A DNA stretch of 64,000 nt from Toxorhynchites rutilus septentrionalis. Taxonomy: Eukaryota; Arthropoda; Insecta; Diptera; Culicidae. The notes under the pieces were generated by a model, which saw only the letters and a program-made list of their open reading frames with translations, was not told the DNA's origin and did no database searches. A program made the translations under genes and the position numbers. The stretch is from positions 69,377,042 through 69,441,041 of the forward strand of contig NC_073746.1 of the NCBI RefSeq assembly GCF_029784135.1, written 5' to 3'. Shown piece after piece: positions 21,434 through 34,265 of the stretch; position 1 is the stretch's first letter, and each line of letters opens with the position of its first letter.

Positions 21434-22287
21434 ACTCGCTTCTAACGACGAAAGACGATATAGCAACGCAGATCTGATCAGCCGTTCACCTGTGATAATA
21501 TTTTACACGTGTACGTGTAAAAAGTTATAAATTTAAAAAAAAGTAAATTTTGGAAAAAAAGGGGAAAAATCAAAAATTGTTTCCTTCTTATTTCTATAGT
21601 TTAAACATTCAAGAACATACCCTAGAAAAGGACTTATCAAAATTCCTATTATTTACCGAGTTATAGCCATTTTAGTGATGTGGTATCCAACCTGGTACGG
21701 TCATAACAATGAACTTCAAACGCGTTTTACTCGAAACTAGTTTTTTCAAACTGCCGTACAGGATATCTCAAGTTCTACTGAATCGATTCATGTTGAGTTT
21801 ATATGAATACAATCTGCATGCATCTCTCTATCGCATGAACCTCTAAAAAATGATTTTTTTAATTTTACAATTTTTAAAAAATCGGGATACTTAAGAAAAA
21901 AATGTATTCAATCGCATTTTATGCCATTTTACCAAAAAAGATGTTTTTGACTTGTCCGAGGTTCATGCGATAGCGGCATCTTTACTGATTTAGAATCTGT
22001 CCAATTTTTTGTTTTAAATAAACAGAAGGGCTGGAATCATGTACGCCATGGCTGCTTGGGGGAAATCGACATTGCAAAAATATGCAAGTCGGGGGCATTT
22101 TTATATTGCAAGTAAGGTGAGTGATACGATTAATTCTAGCAAATAAAATTCAAATTTGGAACTTTAATGTTGGTTGCTTTGTGAAATTTATTATTAATAA
22201 ATCGTGTATTGTGAAAAATTTAGCACAAGTGTAAGTGTAAGTGTAAGTGTAAGTGTATATGGTAGCAGCTGTGTTAAAAATGACTTG
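21434..22287. other. Intergenic DNA with a hexanucleotide repeat
   Basis: No gene supported. An (AAGTGT)n run of about five units lies at 22226-22256. Confidence 0.5.
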
Positions 22288-22298
22288 ATATATGAAAT

Positions 22299-22783
22299 TT
22301 TTTTTTTATCCCATTTATTTATTTAAGGCTTATTATCATTTTAGCTGTAACAGAGCCGAATTTTAATCGTGTACATGTCACATGGTTATCATATCTATAA
22401 TTAGTACATTACACAGTTGCCATTCGCCAGTATTCCTTCTATACCATTACATATGGTACATTCACACAGTAGCCATTTAGGCGTAAGGGTATTCTTTCTG
22501 TTCTTCCATTATCCAGTTGGACCACCGGACAGCGGAGACAGTTGTTTGATCATTGTTGAGTTATTTATAGAACAGTAGCCCGATGTGTCTGGCAGAGCAG
22601 AGCAGTTGTATGGATGAATCGATCTTATTTCGACCGTGGATCGATCTTCATCGCTGATGATTGTTGCGTGGACGTAGCTATTCTGTAACAACACAAAGAT
22701 GGTCAATGAGGGCCCTGAGTTTTCAACTCACGATCGATCGCTTACTAAGCGAACGCGCAACCAATGTGGCTACGGAGACCCCC
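22299..22783 (-). mobile_element. SINE family B, copy 1
   Basis: The minus-strand head is GGGGGTCTCCGTAGCC, followed by a tRNA-like part with GCGTTCGCTTAGTAAGCG and the B-box-like GAGTTGAAAACTC. A ~400-bp body follows, then an A-rich tail. The 11-bp duplication ATATATGAAAT lies at 22288-22298 and 22784-22794. The small open frame at 22509-22706 is shared by the other copies and is unlikely to be a protein. Confidence 0.88.
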
Positions 22784-22794
22784 ATATATGAAAT

Positions 22795-25245
22795 GATGTG
22801 TTTCAATTTTCATAAATAAGCACACCAAGGCGTGTTTCCGCTCGAGAACGGGTCGTTTGGTTTAAGCTGTCTGTTTTGTTGTGTTCATTTTCAACCAAGG
22901 AAAGTTTATATGGCAAGAAAAATTGGAAAAGTTAAGAAATATTAGATAAAGTGATTGCTCTACATACAGTATTAGGTGTTGTTAGTCCATTTAAAATTCG
23001 CATTGGGTTGAACAAACACTCAGAAAGTAAAATTATAAAAGAAAATTGCCTTTTCCATTTCAAAAATATTTTGTCTATATTAATGTAACATGTTTTTACT
23101 GATGAGAAAAATTTATAATTGTGTTCGGTATTGGGAATTATCTTATATTACATTGGCGAGTTTGTTTTTCTTTATTTCATCCATACATAACACAGGAGGC
23201 ATCTCGTCTAGGATCACAGAGGGCGGTTTTCATCATATCTCGTTCTACTTCGGTATCTTTTATCTGATACGCACCATCCAACGACTGTTCACCATCCTTC
23301 TGTCATCATCACTTGGTAAACACTGGTGAAGTGAACAAAGAATACCCAACAATCAAACAAAACGGCCCTTTTCAGAAGGCCACCAAATCATTATCAAAGA
23401 GTTTAGCGATGCAATTCTTCAAACATATCCTAAATCAACAGATAGCCTAACGGAATTTTACGTCAACTAAGCGGTCGTGTCTCGGACACAACCCTCCTGT
23501 GACTTTTTTCAACCCCCTCACTTCACTAGCTTGTAACTATTCTAGATATGTATATTTTTTCTCCGTTCAGTTTTTGTTTTATTGTTAAAAGATAGATAAA
23601 CAAATAATGTTATAATGGATCGTAAAAGTACTCTTTGTTTTATTTTTACGGAGTTCGATATGTGTCTCTACACTAGAATGTCCCCTTAACTCATTTTGTG
23701 CCAAGCGTTCGAAAAATCGAACAGTAACTTTGATAATTTTTCGTGCCTTTGGAAAGCAACCAAATGATAATGTTTTTGCACCAAAAGATAGTTTAATTGA
23801 TTAGCTACCACTTACCATTAATTTAATTCAATTTTGTCTAACGTTATTGGACAGTAAATTCGATTTAAAGCTAGTATGTCTGGAAGGTGTTTCCAATTTC
23901 ATCAAAAAAAAAAAAAAAAGAAAAACAATAAAATACAAAAATATGTGAACTTTTCTACAGTATAACTTTGATAAAAAACATACATTGAAATTTAGGGCAT
24001 AAACCATATGTTTGAGGCCCCTACAGAAAAATAACAGCTGGGGAAATAGAGTGTTTGAAAAATCGAACGTTAGCCATAACGAACATTTTTTTCTGCTGAA
24101 TCAATACCAATACATCTGACCTCCGCAGCGTATTTTAGTTTGTTTACTTCGGAAAACGAAAGGTTGTTTCCTTTATTTCAGCATTTTCAATTGTGAATGT
24201 TTGTTAGTATCAATTAATTTAGCAAATATTATCGAAAAATTGCATTTCTGTCTGTGATAACCTTAGGTGATGGCGATCCGTAGAATTTCGTGTGTAGAGG
24301 AGTTGGAGGAAATCAGTACGTGGAAAAATGATTCCAATCAGATTGCTGGGTGAATATTCTTCCACCGGATTAGGTGGACGATCTCATCGATGATGAAAAC
24401 CTAAATGATTCTACAGAATAATAACCTCCCAACCTTCTAGCCATTAATTTTTCACAGCGTACTTTGCTGATTTTGGAAAATGTTCGATTTTTCGGTAATA
24501 AGTTAAAACTACATGAAATAAAAGAAGATCACATCTGGATCGATTAATTCAGATTTATGCTAAGAGACTTTGATTCCTCAGTGCTTGTTAGTCCCGAAAT
24601 GTAAAATTAATGCATTTATGAATGCCGCATATAGCTGATTAAAGCGACCTTCAGTTCGCAGTATGTTAGTAATTGCACAAAAAAGTGCGAGTTTTGGTTA
24701 TTGTTCGATTTTTCTAACAGTCATTTCCCGGAAAATGAAATTTGGGGAAAAAATAATTCTTGAATATTGTGGTTCAAATTCTGTCTCGTTGGTGGAAAAT
24801 ACACCCTTGTCATTTTCGAGACGGACGGCTACAGTTATAGCTGCTGGTTCATTTTCATGAATTGGGAAACCAACGATACGCCATGCGACTTCAATGGAGC
24901 TGATATACAGTGATCGCTCGTTAATTGGGCCAGGAGATCAACCCAATTATCGAATTTAATTCGCCAACTGAACTGCAACACAGCAAAAGCAATACTTAAA
25001 CTTGAAGATGACGTATATTTTTGATATATAACTGCTTTGCGGCTTGATGTAAAAGATAAGCCCAGTTGAAGATAGTCCAGTTAGCGAAAGACTGCTGTAC
25101 CTTTCTATTTGGAACCGCATTATTTCGTCATTGTCATTCAATGGGCCATCAACCATGCTTGTGGTAACAGTACGAACAGTCACTACATTTCGGAATCCGA
25201 TTGGTTTCAAATTTCACGATTCGATCGAAATCGATTTTTGCATTC
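22795..25245. other. Intergenic or intron DNA, no gene seen
   Basis: It contains a possible inverted-repeat element at 23191-23501 and repeated GTTCGATTTTTC/GAAAAATCGAAC motifs (23707, 24056, 24483, 24703). An A-rich run lies at 23907. No supported reading frame. Confidence 0.4.
23191..23501. repeat. Possible 311-bp element with CACAGGAGG ends
   Basis: CACAGGAGG at the left and CCTCCTGTG at the right are inverted. The interior has GGCCCTTTTCAGAAGGCC, reminiscent of a histone-mRNA 3' stem-loop but with extra bases, and a small palindrome GTGTCTCGGACAC. Only nine terminal bases match, so the boundaries are uncertain. Confidence 0.3.
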
Positions 25246-25249
25246 TTAA

Positions 25250-26477
25250 CACTCCTATACTCGCGCATTGGTCTGTCAGACCGAGAAATCAATAATTCGT
25301 TCATTTCTCAGAAAATATCAACACTACGACTTTGCGATTCTCTCTAGCCTCGTTATTCGTCGTTCGTCATCGTTTAGCGTATCGCATGTGTTGGTACAAA
25401 GGGGACGTGTGTCACTTTTTTAACACTTTCGGTCTGACACACCGACGCGATTATAGGAGTAACTTTTTTGGACAATTTCCTTTTTTATATTCTAGAATAT
25501 TGTTGAATTAAATGTATAAATTAATGTTAGTGGCGTGGAATATTTATCAAATATAATGCTTAAAATCATTACCGGACTAATCTTATTTGATTTCAGTCCC
25601 TTTTGTAACTGGATTGAACGGATCCATATATTAACTATTCGTCGATATATTCGTTGTTAGATTCATACGTTCAAAGGAAAAACATAATTGTTTGACTTGT
25701 GAAAGAATTTCACTTGTGGAAGAATTGTGAACAGTAAACTATAACCTAATCGGTAGTTTCTGGTAATTTTTAACATTTACAGCTTCGGGGATATTTTTTT
25801 TGTAATGGACAATATCGACAAGAAAACAAGAAAAAGAAAAGGAAGTTCCTAGAAATCCTTTTACATCATCTTTTTATGCCCCATCTAAAAAAAAGGCATT
25901 GATTCTTAGTTTACCAAGAAAACAGATACAAACAATGTTAGGAATATGGAAACTTTATATCCCAGAACCTTTATCATCGAGTAATTATCTAGAAAGTCGT
26001 TATACATTCTTCTCTTCGATGAAAGACCCGAAAAACACGCAACAACTGCATGAAATGTAAAAAATATGTTTGTTTCGAGCATGTAGTTATGCTGTGTTCT
26101 GATTCTTACTCCAATGAAACCACAATCGATTAATACGTTTTTATGTTATTTCATAGGTCTTTATACTTCCATGAATTATATTCAGTTGCTTACTTTCAAT
26201 TAATAACAGTGAAAAATTAGAATTTCGTTATTTGTGTTGGAGTATCAAAAATTACTCTATTTTGAGGATGCTGAATTAGATGACTATTAAAACATAATAA
26301 AGACGAAGAGAACATATGTTTTGGAGTTTTTCCATTCAATCATACCCTCTTCTTTAAATAAATGCCAATAGAGCCTGAAAAATACACAATGGCAACATTA
26401 CAGAGAAGTTCAATTTTCGGTCTGTGGCACCGTGCGCGAGTATACGTGTCATGATTTTGCACGCGAGTACAGGAGGG
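25250..26477 (+). mobile_element. piggyBac-like element, internally decayed
   Basis: TTAA flanks both ends (25246-25249 and 26478-26481). The terminal repeats are CACTCCTATACTCGCGC and the complement of CCCTCCTGTACTCGCGTGC. TTAA targets are diagnostic of piggyBac. A second, inverted copy of the end (CGCGATTATAGGAGT) near 25446-25461 suggests a short MITE-like derivative at the left. Confidence 0.85.
25838..26133 (+). pseudogene. piggyBac transposase C-terminal fragment
   Basis: A readable stretch (NPFTSSFYAPSKKKALILSL) precedes, after one frame change, a cysteine-rich end: NCMKCKKYVCFEHVVMLC, then SDSYSN and a stop at 26131. The spacing of Cys and His is that of the C-terminal zinc-binding domain of piggyBac transposases. 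The catalytic Asp region is missing. This supports the family call made from the ends. Confidence 0.75.
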
Positions 26478-26508
26478 TTAAAACCGTTCGACTTGAATTC
26501 AACAGTTA

Positions 26509-27006
26509 GGGGGTCTCCGCAGCCACAATGGTTGCGCGTTCGCTTAGTAAGCGATCGATCGTGAGTTCAAAACTCAGGGCCCCCATTGACCATCTTTGTG
26601 TTGTTACAGAATAACTACGTCCACGCAACAATCATCAGCGATGGAGATCGATCCACGGTCGAAATAAGATCGATTCATCCATACAACTGCTCTGCTCTGC
26701 AAGACACATCGGGCTGCGGTTCTATAAATTACTCAACAATGATCAATCAACTGTCTCCGCTGTCCGGTGGTCCAACTGGATAATGGAAGAACAGAAGGAA
26801 AACTCTTACGCCTAAATGGCTACTGTGTAAATGTGTACCATATGCAATGGTATAGAAAGGAAATACTCTAACGCCGGAAAAATGGCAACTGTGTAATGTG
26901 CTAATTATAGATATGATAAACATGTGACATGTACACGATTAATATTCGGCTCTGTTACAGCTAAAATGCTAATGAGCCTAAAATAAACAAAAAGGGATAA
27001 AAAAAA
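26509..27006 (+). mobile_element. SINE family B, copy 2
   Basis: A full-length 498-bp copy with the head GGGGGTCTCCGCAGCC, a tRNA-like region, B-box-like GAGTTCAAAACTC and a poly-A tail. The duplication AATTCAACAGTTA/AATTCAATAGTTC flanks it. It inserted about 30 bp outside the piggyBac end. Confidence 0.9.
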
Positions 27007-27829
27007 AATTCAATAGTTCTATGCAAATTTGACAACCTCGTCTTGCTACAAAAAAAAATCCGTGATTCATCCGTATTCGTGGAACAATTTACTCTCTATC
27101 AGATTGGCAGACCCGAAAGCAATTGTTGAATGAAAATTATCACTCGATGTTGTTTAAATACATAGAAGACAGCTCTGATCCTAACTTAACTTTTTTTTTT
27201 CTATAAATTTCCTCGTATTTGGTGCAAGGAAATTTTAGGTGCAACTTTATCCATAGTATAAAATCATCATCAGGTACCATTTTCGTTCAAGATTTTTCTC
27301 TACTTGCAGAGAATGTGTTCCCTTTTACATAGAACACATATTTGATATGTAGAGCTAATTTTTGTTTGAAATTTTTATTTTAAAAGCGTTTTTTTCCACC
27401 CGAATATCTATTACCATTCTTGCTTCACAGAAATACAACACGGAGCTCAATGTTGCCAATTTCGAATTGCTGCCACATTTGCACAACTCACAATTGGACT
27501 TGAGTCGAACGGATTGTAAAATACAAAATTCCAATTCGTTAGGGTAATCGATCGGTTTCCAGAATACGGGTGAATAGTTGACCAGTTGACAGCTCTGGAA
27601 TTTCTGAGGAAAGGTTCTGGCTGTTGCTATTTTCTTGTTTATGGTTATGTTTATAATATTTAATCTAGCTATCGCTAACTTGTACAAGGTTAAAATATCG
27701 GAATGGCTCGGGACAAAATCGACTTTTTTTCTATTAATTCAGCGTGGAATTGCTCGTATGTGGTACTGCTATGCGCTGACTGAACTAACTTTTCAAACAA
27801 ATTCCATCTCTGGCTAGGGCAGGTGTTCA

Positions 27830-28800
27830 TTGCACATCCCACGCGTATTGTCTGATCGCGTATTAGCTATTCCCATTCATTGTAGCGATTAGCTTCAATT
27901 TCGGAACACCGCACAAATGTCGATCCGCCCGAATCCCATCGCATGCTTCCGCCCGACGCTAGGCCTTTAATCACCCGCTAAATCATTCACGGCAAATCTC
28001 CTCAAATCTGACCAGGATAGGGAGCAATCTTCCAACGCTTACATGTCGACAGAGCACACGCACACACGTGGTGGGAAATATGGGTCTGCCTCACGGAACG
28101 TCACCTTTGGCGGTAAACGGGGGAATGAGCCGCACAATTGTGCCAAATCGGTTATTAGCAATTCCACTCGGGCCGCTCGAACAAGCTACTTGATCCGTGC
28201 GAAATTCGAAGAAGGATCTGTGATGGATGGGATAATAATTGAGGTAAATAGCCGTAATTAATTCGGACTCGCCGTTCCGGCCAGGGGAGGAGGGTACACG
28301 CGTCAAAGAGCCTACGCTGCAGGATTTGTGACCCTGGACTGCCAGCCGCGACGAAACATAATATGCAACAAAACGCCGCCGGGCAGCGGAACAAAGATGG
28401 GTGTGTGTGTGTGTGGTGCAGGTTTGTGCAATTAATTAGTAATTCAAGTAATTTATGAGTCGAAAATCCCACGCTAACGATTGTGTGGATGCGACGGACC
28501 GACCAACAAGGTTGTTAACAATATCCGATGAATATTATACGCTCAGCTTGGGTCAGATCTTAACCGGAAGCGCTGAATGATGTCTGCATTAATGAGTGAA
28601 GCTTTCGTCCCGCAGCCGGACGGCAGCGATTGAGTAGCCCCCAGCGAATGCCACTTTGATCAAATCGTAATTACGTTTGATGTGCCGGGGTGGAACAATG
28701 TCCCGGAGAAATCCGATTCGATCCTGTTACGTGATTAACGCACCCAGCGCTGAAACAAAATCGCTTCACAAACGTAAACAATCGCCCCTCCGCTGAAAAA
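27830..28800. promoter_or_regulatory. Candidate cis-regulatory block rich in ATTA motifs
   Basis: In an otherwise element-packed window this ~1 kb stands out as element-free and of balanced base composition. It contains TAATAATTGAG, CGTAATTAATTCG, GCAATTAATTAGTAATTC, AAATCGTAATTACG and TTACGTGATTAACG, homeodomain-type cores. This is suggestive only; ATTA motifs are common in AT-rich DNA. Confidence 0.25.
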
Positions 28801-29504
28801 TCTACAGGAATTGTTTATCATCAACCCTTATTTGTATTTATTGTTAGGTACTTACTGTAGTTGCCTTTATTTTTAGGAATTTCAGATTTCTCAAAAATAC
28901 TGATTCAACAATGACTTGATTATATTGCGATTAGTGAATGCGATAGTACCAGTGCAAATCGAAGCAGATTTCTTTGACGAAAAATCCCTCGGCTAGAACG
29001 GGCATCAAATCAAAAATCCCCAACATGATATGTCTGACGCAACCATTTGGCCACCGGAGGTCGCACAGTTTACGCAATAACAATTGAAACAGCAGTGACC
29101 ATGATAACATTATATAATTTCATGGAATAAATTATGTATGATTGTTGATACTGCGAATTATTGCAGTTTACTAAGTGATAATGATAATGATGATGTTGTG
29201 ACTGAAACCGTTGATGTAATTGAACTTGCTGGTGTCGAATTTGGATTATTGTTTTCATATTTGTTGATAAATTTGATTTATATAGAGGGATGAATCATAT
29301 GAAATTAAAAATCATATAACATCATTGAAGTAGGTGCTCCATTAGGGCTTCACCCGATCATATTCAAGACAATCGTTTTGGATCCGCTTAGAGGTAACAA
29401 TAATGACATATGAAAGTCACGCAAAAAAGACGAGTGGGTTTTGTCAGGGACATGAACGGAGTTAGGACTACCCCAAGCGCATTTACATTAAACCCTTTTG
29501 TGCG

Positions 29505-30035
29505 AATTTTTTTTGTGCGATTTTCTTCTCTTGTGCGTTTTTTTTGTGCGATTTTTTTTGTGCGGTATATGAAAAGAAGTATATTTGACGAAGTTGTCGT
29601 CCATTTAGTTTTTTTCGATGATTTGTATGCATTTCAGTGCGAAAAAAGGATATTTGCTTCTCAATTATCCACTTCTAAAATTATTCCCTTCCTCCCATCA
29701 AATTCTCTAAGTTGTTCTAAGTGTTTGCATGACATGATTTCTAACAGCAACACGTTTCGACATGCAACTAAAAGCACAAAACAGCCACGCGCAATCGAAA
29801 AGGCAAAGTGTCCCGTCGCAAAGCAGGGAAACAAAAGGAAATAGAAAGGTGAACGGTGTGTGGATTTGAGTTATTTTCTTGGTGGAAACTGTTTTTTATG
29901 CGGTCCCTATCTACCGCACAAAAAAAGTTTTTTTCAAAATGTGTACCGAACACGATTTTTTAAAGCTACTGGTGAAGTTTCACGCGATTTTATTTATGCG
30001 GTCCCTATCCCCCGCACAAAAAAAAAGTTTGCCTG
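29505..30035. repeat. Inverted TTTTGTGCG / CGCACAAAA repeat region
   Basis: The left side has several TTTTTTGTGCGATTTT units (29505-29570). The right side has two copies of TGCGGTCCCTATC followed by CCGCACAAAAAAA (29899 and 29999). Together these could be the arms of an AT-rich foldback element. Confidence 0.5.
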
Positions 30036-30413
30036 TAATTTAAATAATTTATTGAATATCGAAGTACACTCAAAATAAAATAAATGAACAATACCTACCA
30101 AATTTTGCTCAAGGAATGAAATGTAGGAAATGTTGGATTAAAATTTTCATAAAAATATGCCAAACATTTTTCTTGAAAAAATTAAATAGAAATAAAAAAT
30201 ATTTCAAAAATTGAAATTCACTTTTCCCGAGAATGTTCTTTGTAATCTTCAAAAACTATATTAATAGCTCATATAATTATCAACATTACCATACATCGGA
30301 AGATGGACAATTTCACAGGAATTTTTTTTTCTAACAACAACCTTTTTATGTTTTCTTTGAAAAAAAATAAAACTAATCTTAATTTAGTTCGAAATCAAGA
30401 TAGCGATATAGTG

Positions 30414-32110
30414 CAGGGTAGGGCGGGGCTAGTTGGTCATAGTGGTCAGTGACGATATCTTGGAATCTGAGCGTTCGAAAAATTAGCGATCTATGGATGA
30501 AAAATAGCGAATTGCGGATACAGAAAAATAATCAAATTGGATAAAAATGATTAAGTAGGTTAAAAAATACGGACATGGTTCCGATTTTGCCAAAAATCAT
30601 TCACAGTTTGCGCATTATAAAATGTGTTCTTAAACTGGTTAGTAACCATGAAAAACATCGGTTCAAATGTAAAACAAAGGTTTATTGTACGTATTAGCTA
30701 TTAGCTAAGTGTTAATGGAAATCGCTTTTAAAATTATTTTTATTGAATTTTCATGAATATTCTTTTTCATATATGGAGGGGCTAGTTGGTGACACAAATT
30801 ACTCATTTGAGAGCAACGCATATAAAATTTTCAGGTATGCCGTGTTTCATTACGCAAGCTATAAACAAATATAGAAAGCATATGCTTTACTGCTAAACCC
30901 AGTGTATTTGAAACGAGACAACCACCACACAAACCACTTGCAATATAATTGTCATATTTATATTTTTTGCTGTAAAATTTTCATTATATATAATAAATGC
31001 ATTGAATATCAGAACTCACAATAATGCATTGAGTAATGTAGAAACCTGGAGGCTATTTCTATATACTTTGGGGCGAACGGTACAAATGTCATCAAAACAA
31101 ATGCAAGCAAGAATGCAAGCGATTGTGCGTCGCAGGGATGCCAGGTGATTTTTTCTTGACATGGTACGAGAAAATGTCTTCACCATCATAGCGGAGGAAA
31201 GTTCTTCACACAAAAACGGAACTGTGAAAATTCTGTTTGTTTATTTCAGCTTTGAAATTTTGGTTGTACCTCAAACCATATGCATGGAACTAATTGTAGA
31301 AAAGGTATGTAACCGGAAAACCTTCGATTTGTGAAGTGGTCATTTCAAAGATCTAGGTTATTCTATTGTAAAGTAGGGCCAAAATAATAAAAATTCAATG
31401 TCACACTCATTCGAATTTTCGAGCGCAAATGAACTAATGTTTTCTAGAGACAATATGTGTTCAGACCGCTTCGTTCGCCGAGACTAAAGCCCTACTTTTT
31501 CGACGATATTTTCGGCCAATAGTTAGAATCTCATGGAAATGATATCTTTTAAAAATCCACGTACGCTACCATACTGAAATGTATTCACATATTTCATAAT
31601 GTCTTCAAAATGTCTTCACAAAATCAAATGTCTTCAAAATGAAGACATGTCTTCAAACCTGGCATCTCTGGCTCGACACAAAGAGGAAGAGAGACGAAAT
31701 CGCTAGAATAGATTGTCTGACTAATTTTTCAACGATGATAATTTGAAATTTTCATAAATTCGTTTTTTTACTTGATACATGATATTAGTTAACTGTTTGG
31801 TTTTGATTTAATTAATTAATTTATAATGAAGGAAACTTATAATGGAAAGACGCTTATTATTCGCTCAAAAATAACATGCATATTATTGACCAATTTACCT
31901 CGTGTGTGGGGTTAGTTGGTCAATTTATTCTGAAATATAAAGACGTTAAATAAAAGAAAAATGTCAAATAATAGATTCTCTAGTTATTTTTCATTAAAAG
32001 GGTAGAATGTAAGCTTCATTGTGGTACATAACATTCTAACGCAAAAACTTCGTACCGCAAAGTTAAAACCAAATTCATTCAAAAATGACCAACTAGCACC
32101 GCCCTACCCT
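30414..32110. mobile_element. 1.7-kb element with GGGTAGGGCGG ends
   Basis: Left end CAGGGTAGGGCGGGGCTAG, right end the complement of TAGGGTAGGGCGGTGCTAG, both continuing TTGGTC. The motif GGGGCTAGTTGGT or GGGTTAGTTGGTC recurs inside at 30779 and 31909. No transposase frame and no clear target duplication. Superfamily unassigned. Confidence 0.7.
31133..31670. mobile_element. Possible hAT-like MITE nested in 30414-32110
   Basis: The ends CAGGGATGCCAGGT and the complement of CAGAGATGCCAGGT are inverted. ATGTCTTCAAAATG-type repeats (four or more ATGTCTTC or GAAGACAT) lie next to the right end. The flanking octamers match poorly (about four of eight). Confidence 0.5.
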
Positions 32111-33224
32111 ATTTGACAAAGTTTTAGATCTTATTTAAATAAGAACTTTTGTCCACGATGTCAGTTTTCTATATTTCTGGAATGATTTCTGGAATTTATG
32201 GCATTTTTGTAAGTAAGTAAGACTCCTGAAAAAATAAGTTTTTTACTCTTAACAATTTTGTGTGTAAATTAGTGCGTTCAACTTGTTTTTGATGTATTCC
32301 TAAATCGAAAAAAGTGTGCAGAACATGTTCATCGCGATAATTTACAAACAAAAATGTTGCGAGTTATACATAAACAGTAATTTCTTAAAGAAAACATGGA
32401 AAAGTTGTTGTAAGTTGTTTTTTTTTTTCAATGAAATATTAAGAATTGTTCATTCGAAATAGTCCGAAACGCCGTCACCTAAGATTATTGATAACAAAAG
32501 TGTAACTTTCAAGCAATATTTGCAAAATTTATTGATTCACATATTGAAAAGGCAATTGAAAGGTAAATGGAAAAATATACCGAAGCCAACAATTTTGAAT
32601 GCATTACGGAGGTCAGATGTGTTGGCTATGATTCAACAGAAAAAAATGTTCGTTAAGATCAATGTTCGAGTTTTCAATCTCTTTAGTATCCCAATTATTT
32701 CCCTATACAACCATTTCATGCCAAACCGATATAGTGGTTCTCAAATTTTTGCCAAAAGTGGTAGTTTTGTTCTTTATCGCAAAACATTAGACCCGTATTT
32801 TTTTAATTTTTTTGTTAGGGTGACCATTTCCATTTTAGAGTGGTCCAAAAAATCCATTTTTTGCATTTTTTCCAAAAATGACTTTTTTCAAAAGTTCATA
32901 ATTTTCGAACCACTGAACCAATTCAGATGTTCGACACATTAAATTAAAGTCAATCAGCTGGTCTTTTTTTTTAAATACTACAGCAATAGCATTAGCGTTA
33001 GCATTAGCGTTAGCATTAGCATTGAGCAAGTTGCACAATATCGTAGGTGGTACGAATTCAGAACTATTCAGTTAAAAGCTTGCCTATACCCTTTGCTGAT
33101 GATTAGTAGTATCTCTTAGATGAAGGCAAGCTTTCTCCAACAGTCAAGAATTGTCCTGGCCACGTCCTTGCAACTGCTGAGGAAAGGGGTCTTTTTTGTA
33201 AAAATACTACAGTTACAGAAAATT
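32111..33224. other. AT-rich DNA, no gene seen
   Basis: Includes a (GCATTA/GCGTTA)n hexamer run at 32985-33024. A 140-codon frame at 32520-32942 lacks any domain and is Lys/Phe-rich, as expected by chance in AT-rich DNA. Confidence 0.45.
32985..33024. repeat. (GCATTA)n / (GCGTTA)n hexanucleotide repeat
   Basis: About six units of GCATTA alternating with GCGTTA. Slippage repeat. Confidence 0.9.
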
Positions 33225-33700
33225 TGAATTATGTTTTCGTTATTAATTGCATTTGTTTTTTATAGTTTTCAAGGCCTCGGGAGCGCTATAGTTTTTTATA
33301 TTTTTTCTGGAAAGCTGAGGATTTTTCACATAACATATCTCGAAACAACATACCTCGAAAAATAATTACGAAAACAAAATCCATTTTTGTTCAGAGTGTA
33401 ATATTTTTTTCAAACAAGACTAGCTTATTGGCTTTAATTTGATATGTCGGTCATCTGAATCGGTTCCGAAGATCAAAAATTATTTTCGGACCATCGATTA
33501 ACTTCGAAAACTCATAACTCAAAAACGAAAAAAACGCCTCCCTGGTTTCGAGATATGTTATGTGAAAAATCCTCAGCTTTTCAAAAAAAAATATAAAAAA
33601 TATAGCGCCCTTGGCCCCAAGACAATGAAAACAATAGAAAACGAATACTAATACTATGATTTTTTTGAGAAAAGTCATTTTTGGAAAAAAAAGAGGAAAA
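33225..33700. repeat. Inverted-repeat AT-rich element, relative of 15340-15520
   Basis: AAAGCTGAGGATTTTTCACA with ATAACATATCTCGAAAC on the left (33313-33347) is inverted at 33545-33580 (TTTCGAGATATGTTATG, GTGAAAAATCCTCAGCTTTT). TATAGTTTTTTATA and the GGCC..GGAGCGC part likewise pair with TATAGCGCCCTTGGCC. No coding content. Confidence 0.65.
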
Positions 33701-34002
33701 AGTTGATTTGCAAAATAATAGCTAATTCGGACTTAATTTACTGATGTCACAAACGTTAAAATTAGAGTTTTTTTTTTTGAAAAACGAAAAATCACCGGAA
33801 ATCGAGGTTTTTTTAAAAAAAAGTTTGGTGCCAAATGTCTTAAAATTGCCTCGAATTTTTTTTTGTAAAAAAAAAATGTTTTTTTTTTTGGCACTTGGTC
33901 GTTTTTTCATCTGAAAAATTGATATTTGAAAAAAAGTTTTTTTAAGATAACTGTAAGATTTACAGTTATCGTGTCAACGTGTCATGCAATTTTTAGACTT
34001 TT

Positions 34003-34265
34003 TTTTTTTATCTTCGCTTATTTTTCGTCGGCCTATTTCCGCCACTTTAGTGCCAATCACCGACAACAGGGAGGCGACTCCACCTGTTCCTACCTATCAG
34101 ACTCAACAACTCATGAGCCGGGCCAACTTCTTTTACTTCCCCTCCGAAGGAAGACGTAACCAGAGATTTTTCGCCTCAGAAAATCCCAACGACGCCAGCT
34201 GGGATTGAACCCAGGCCGATCGGATTGTGAGGCTGTTACGCTAACCACACAACCACTGGCGCCGT
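34003..34265 (-). mobile_element. tRNA-derived SINE, family C
   Basis: The minus-strand head reads GACGGCGCCAGTGGTTGTG, then TGGTTAGCGTAACAGCC (A-box-like) and CTGGGTTCAATCCCAGC (a full T-arm-like B box). The body ends in a poly-A run (T run at 34000-34009 plus). The duplication CAATTTTTAGACTTTT / CAATTTTAAGACTTTT flanks it (33987-34002 and 34266-34281). Confidence 0.88.

Larger units (their letters stand above)
27007..30413. other. Mostly unique DNA, possibly intronic
   Basis: No gene supported. The part 27830-28800 is less AT-rich and free of recognised elements. The part 29505-30035 carries short inverted repeats. The rest is AT-rich. Confidence 0.45.

Noticed and set aside
22509..22706. 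Conserved 65-codon frame repeated at 26586
   Set aside because: It lies within SINE family B copies, on strands dictated by SINE orientation; similarity is due to the SINE.
23370..23400. Histone mRNA 3' stem-loop
   Set aside because: GGCCCTTTTCAGAAGGCC has extra bases in the stem relative to the strict consensus, and no histone reading frame precedes it.
28155..28472. 105-codon minus-strand Cys-containing frame
   Set aside because: It covers a (GT)n run and shows no signal peptide or domain.
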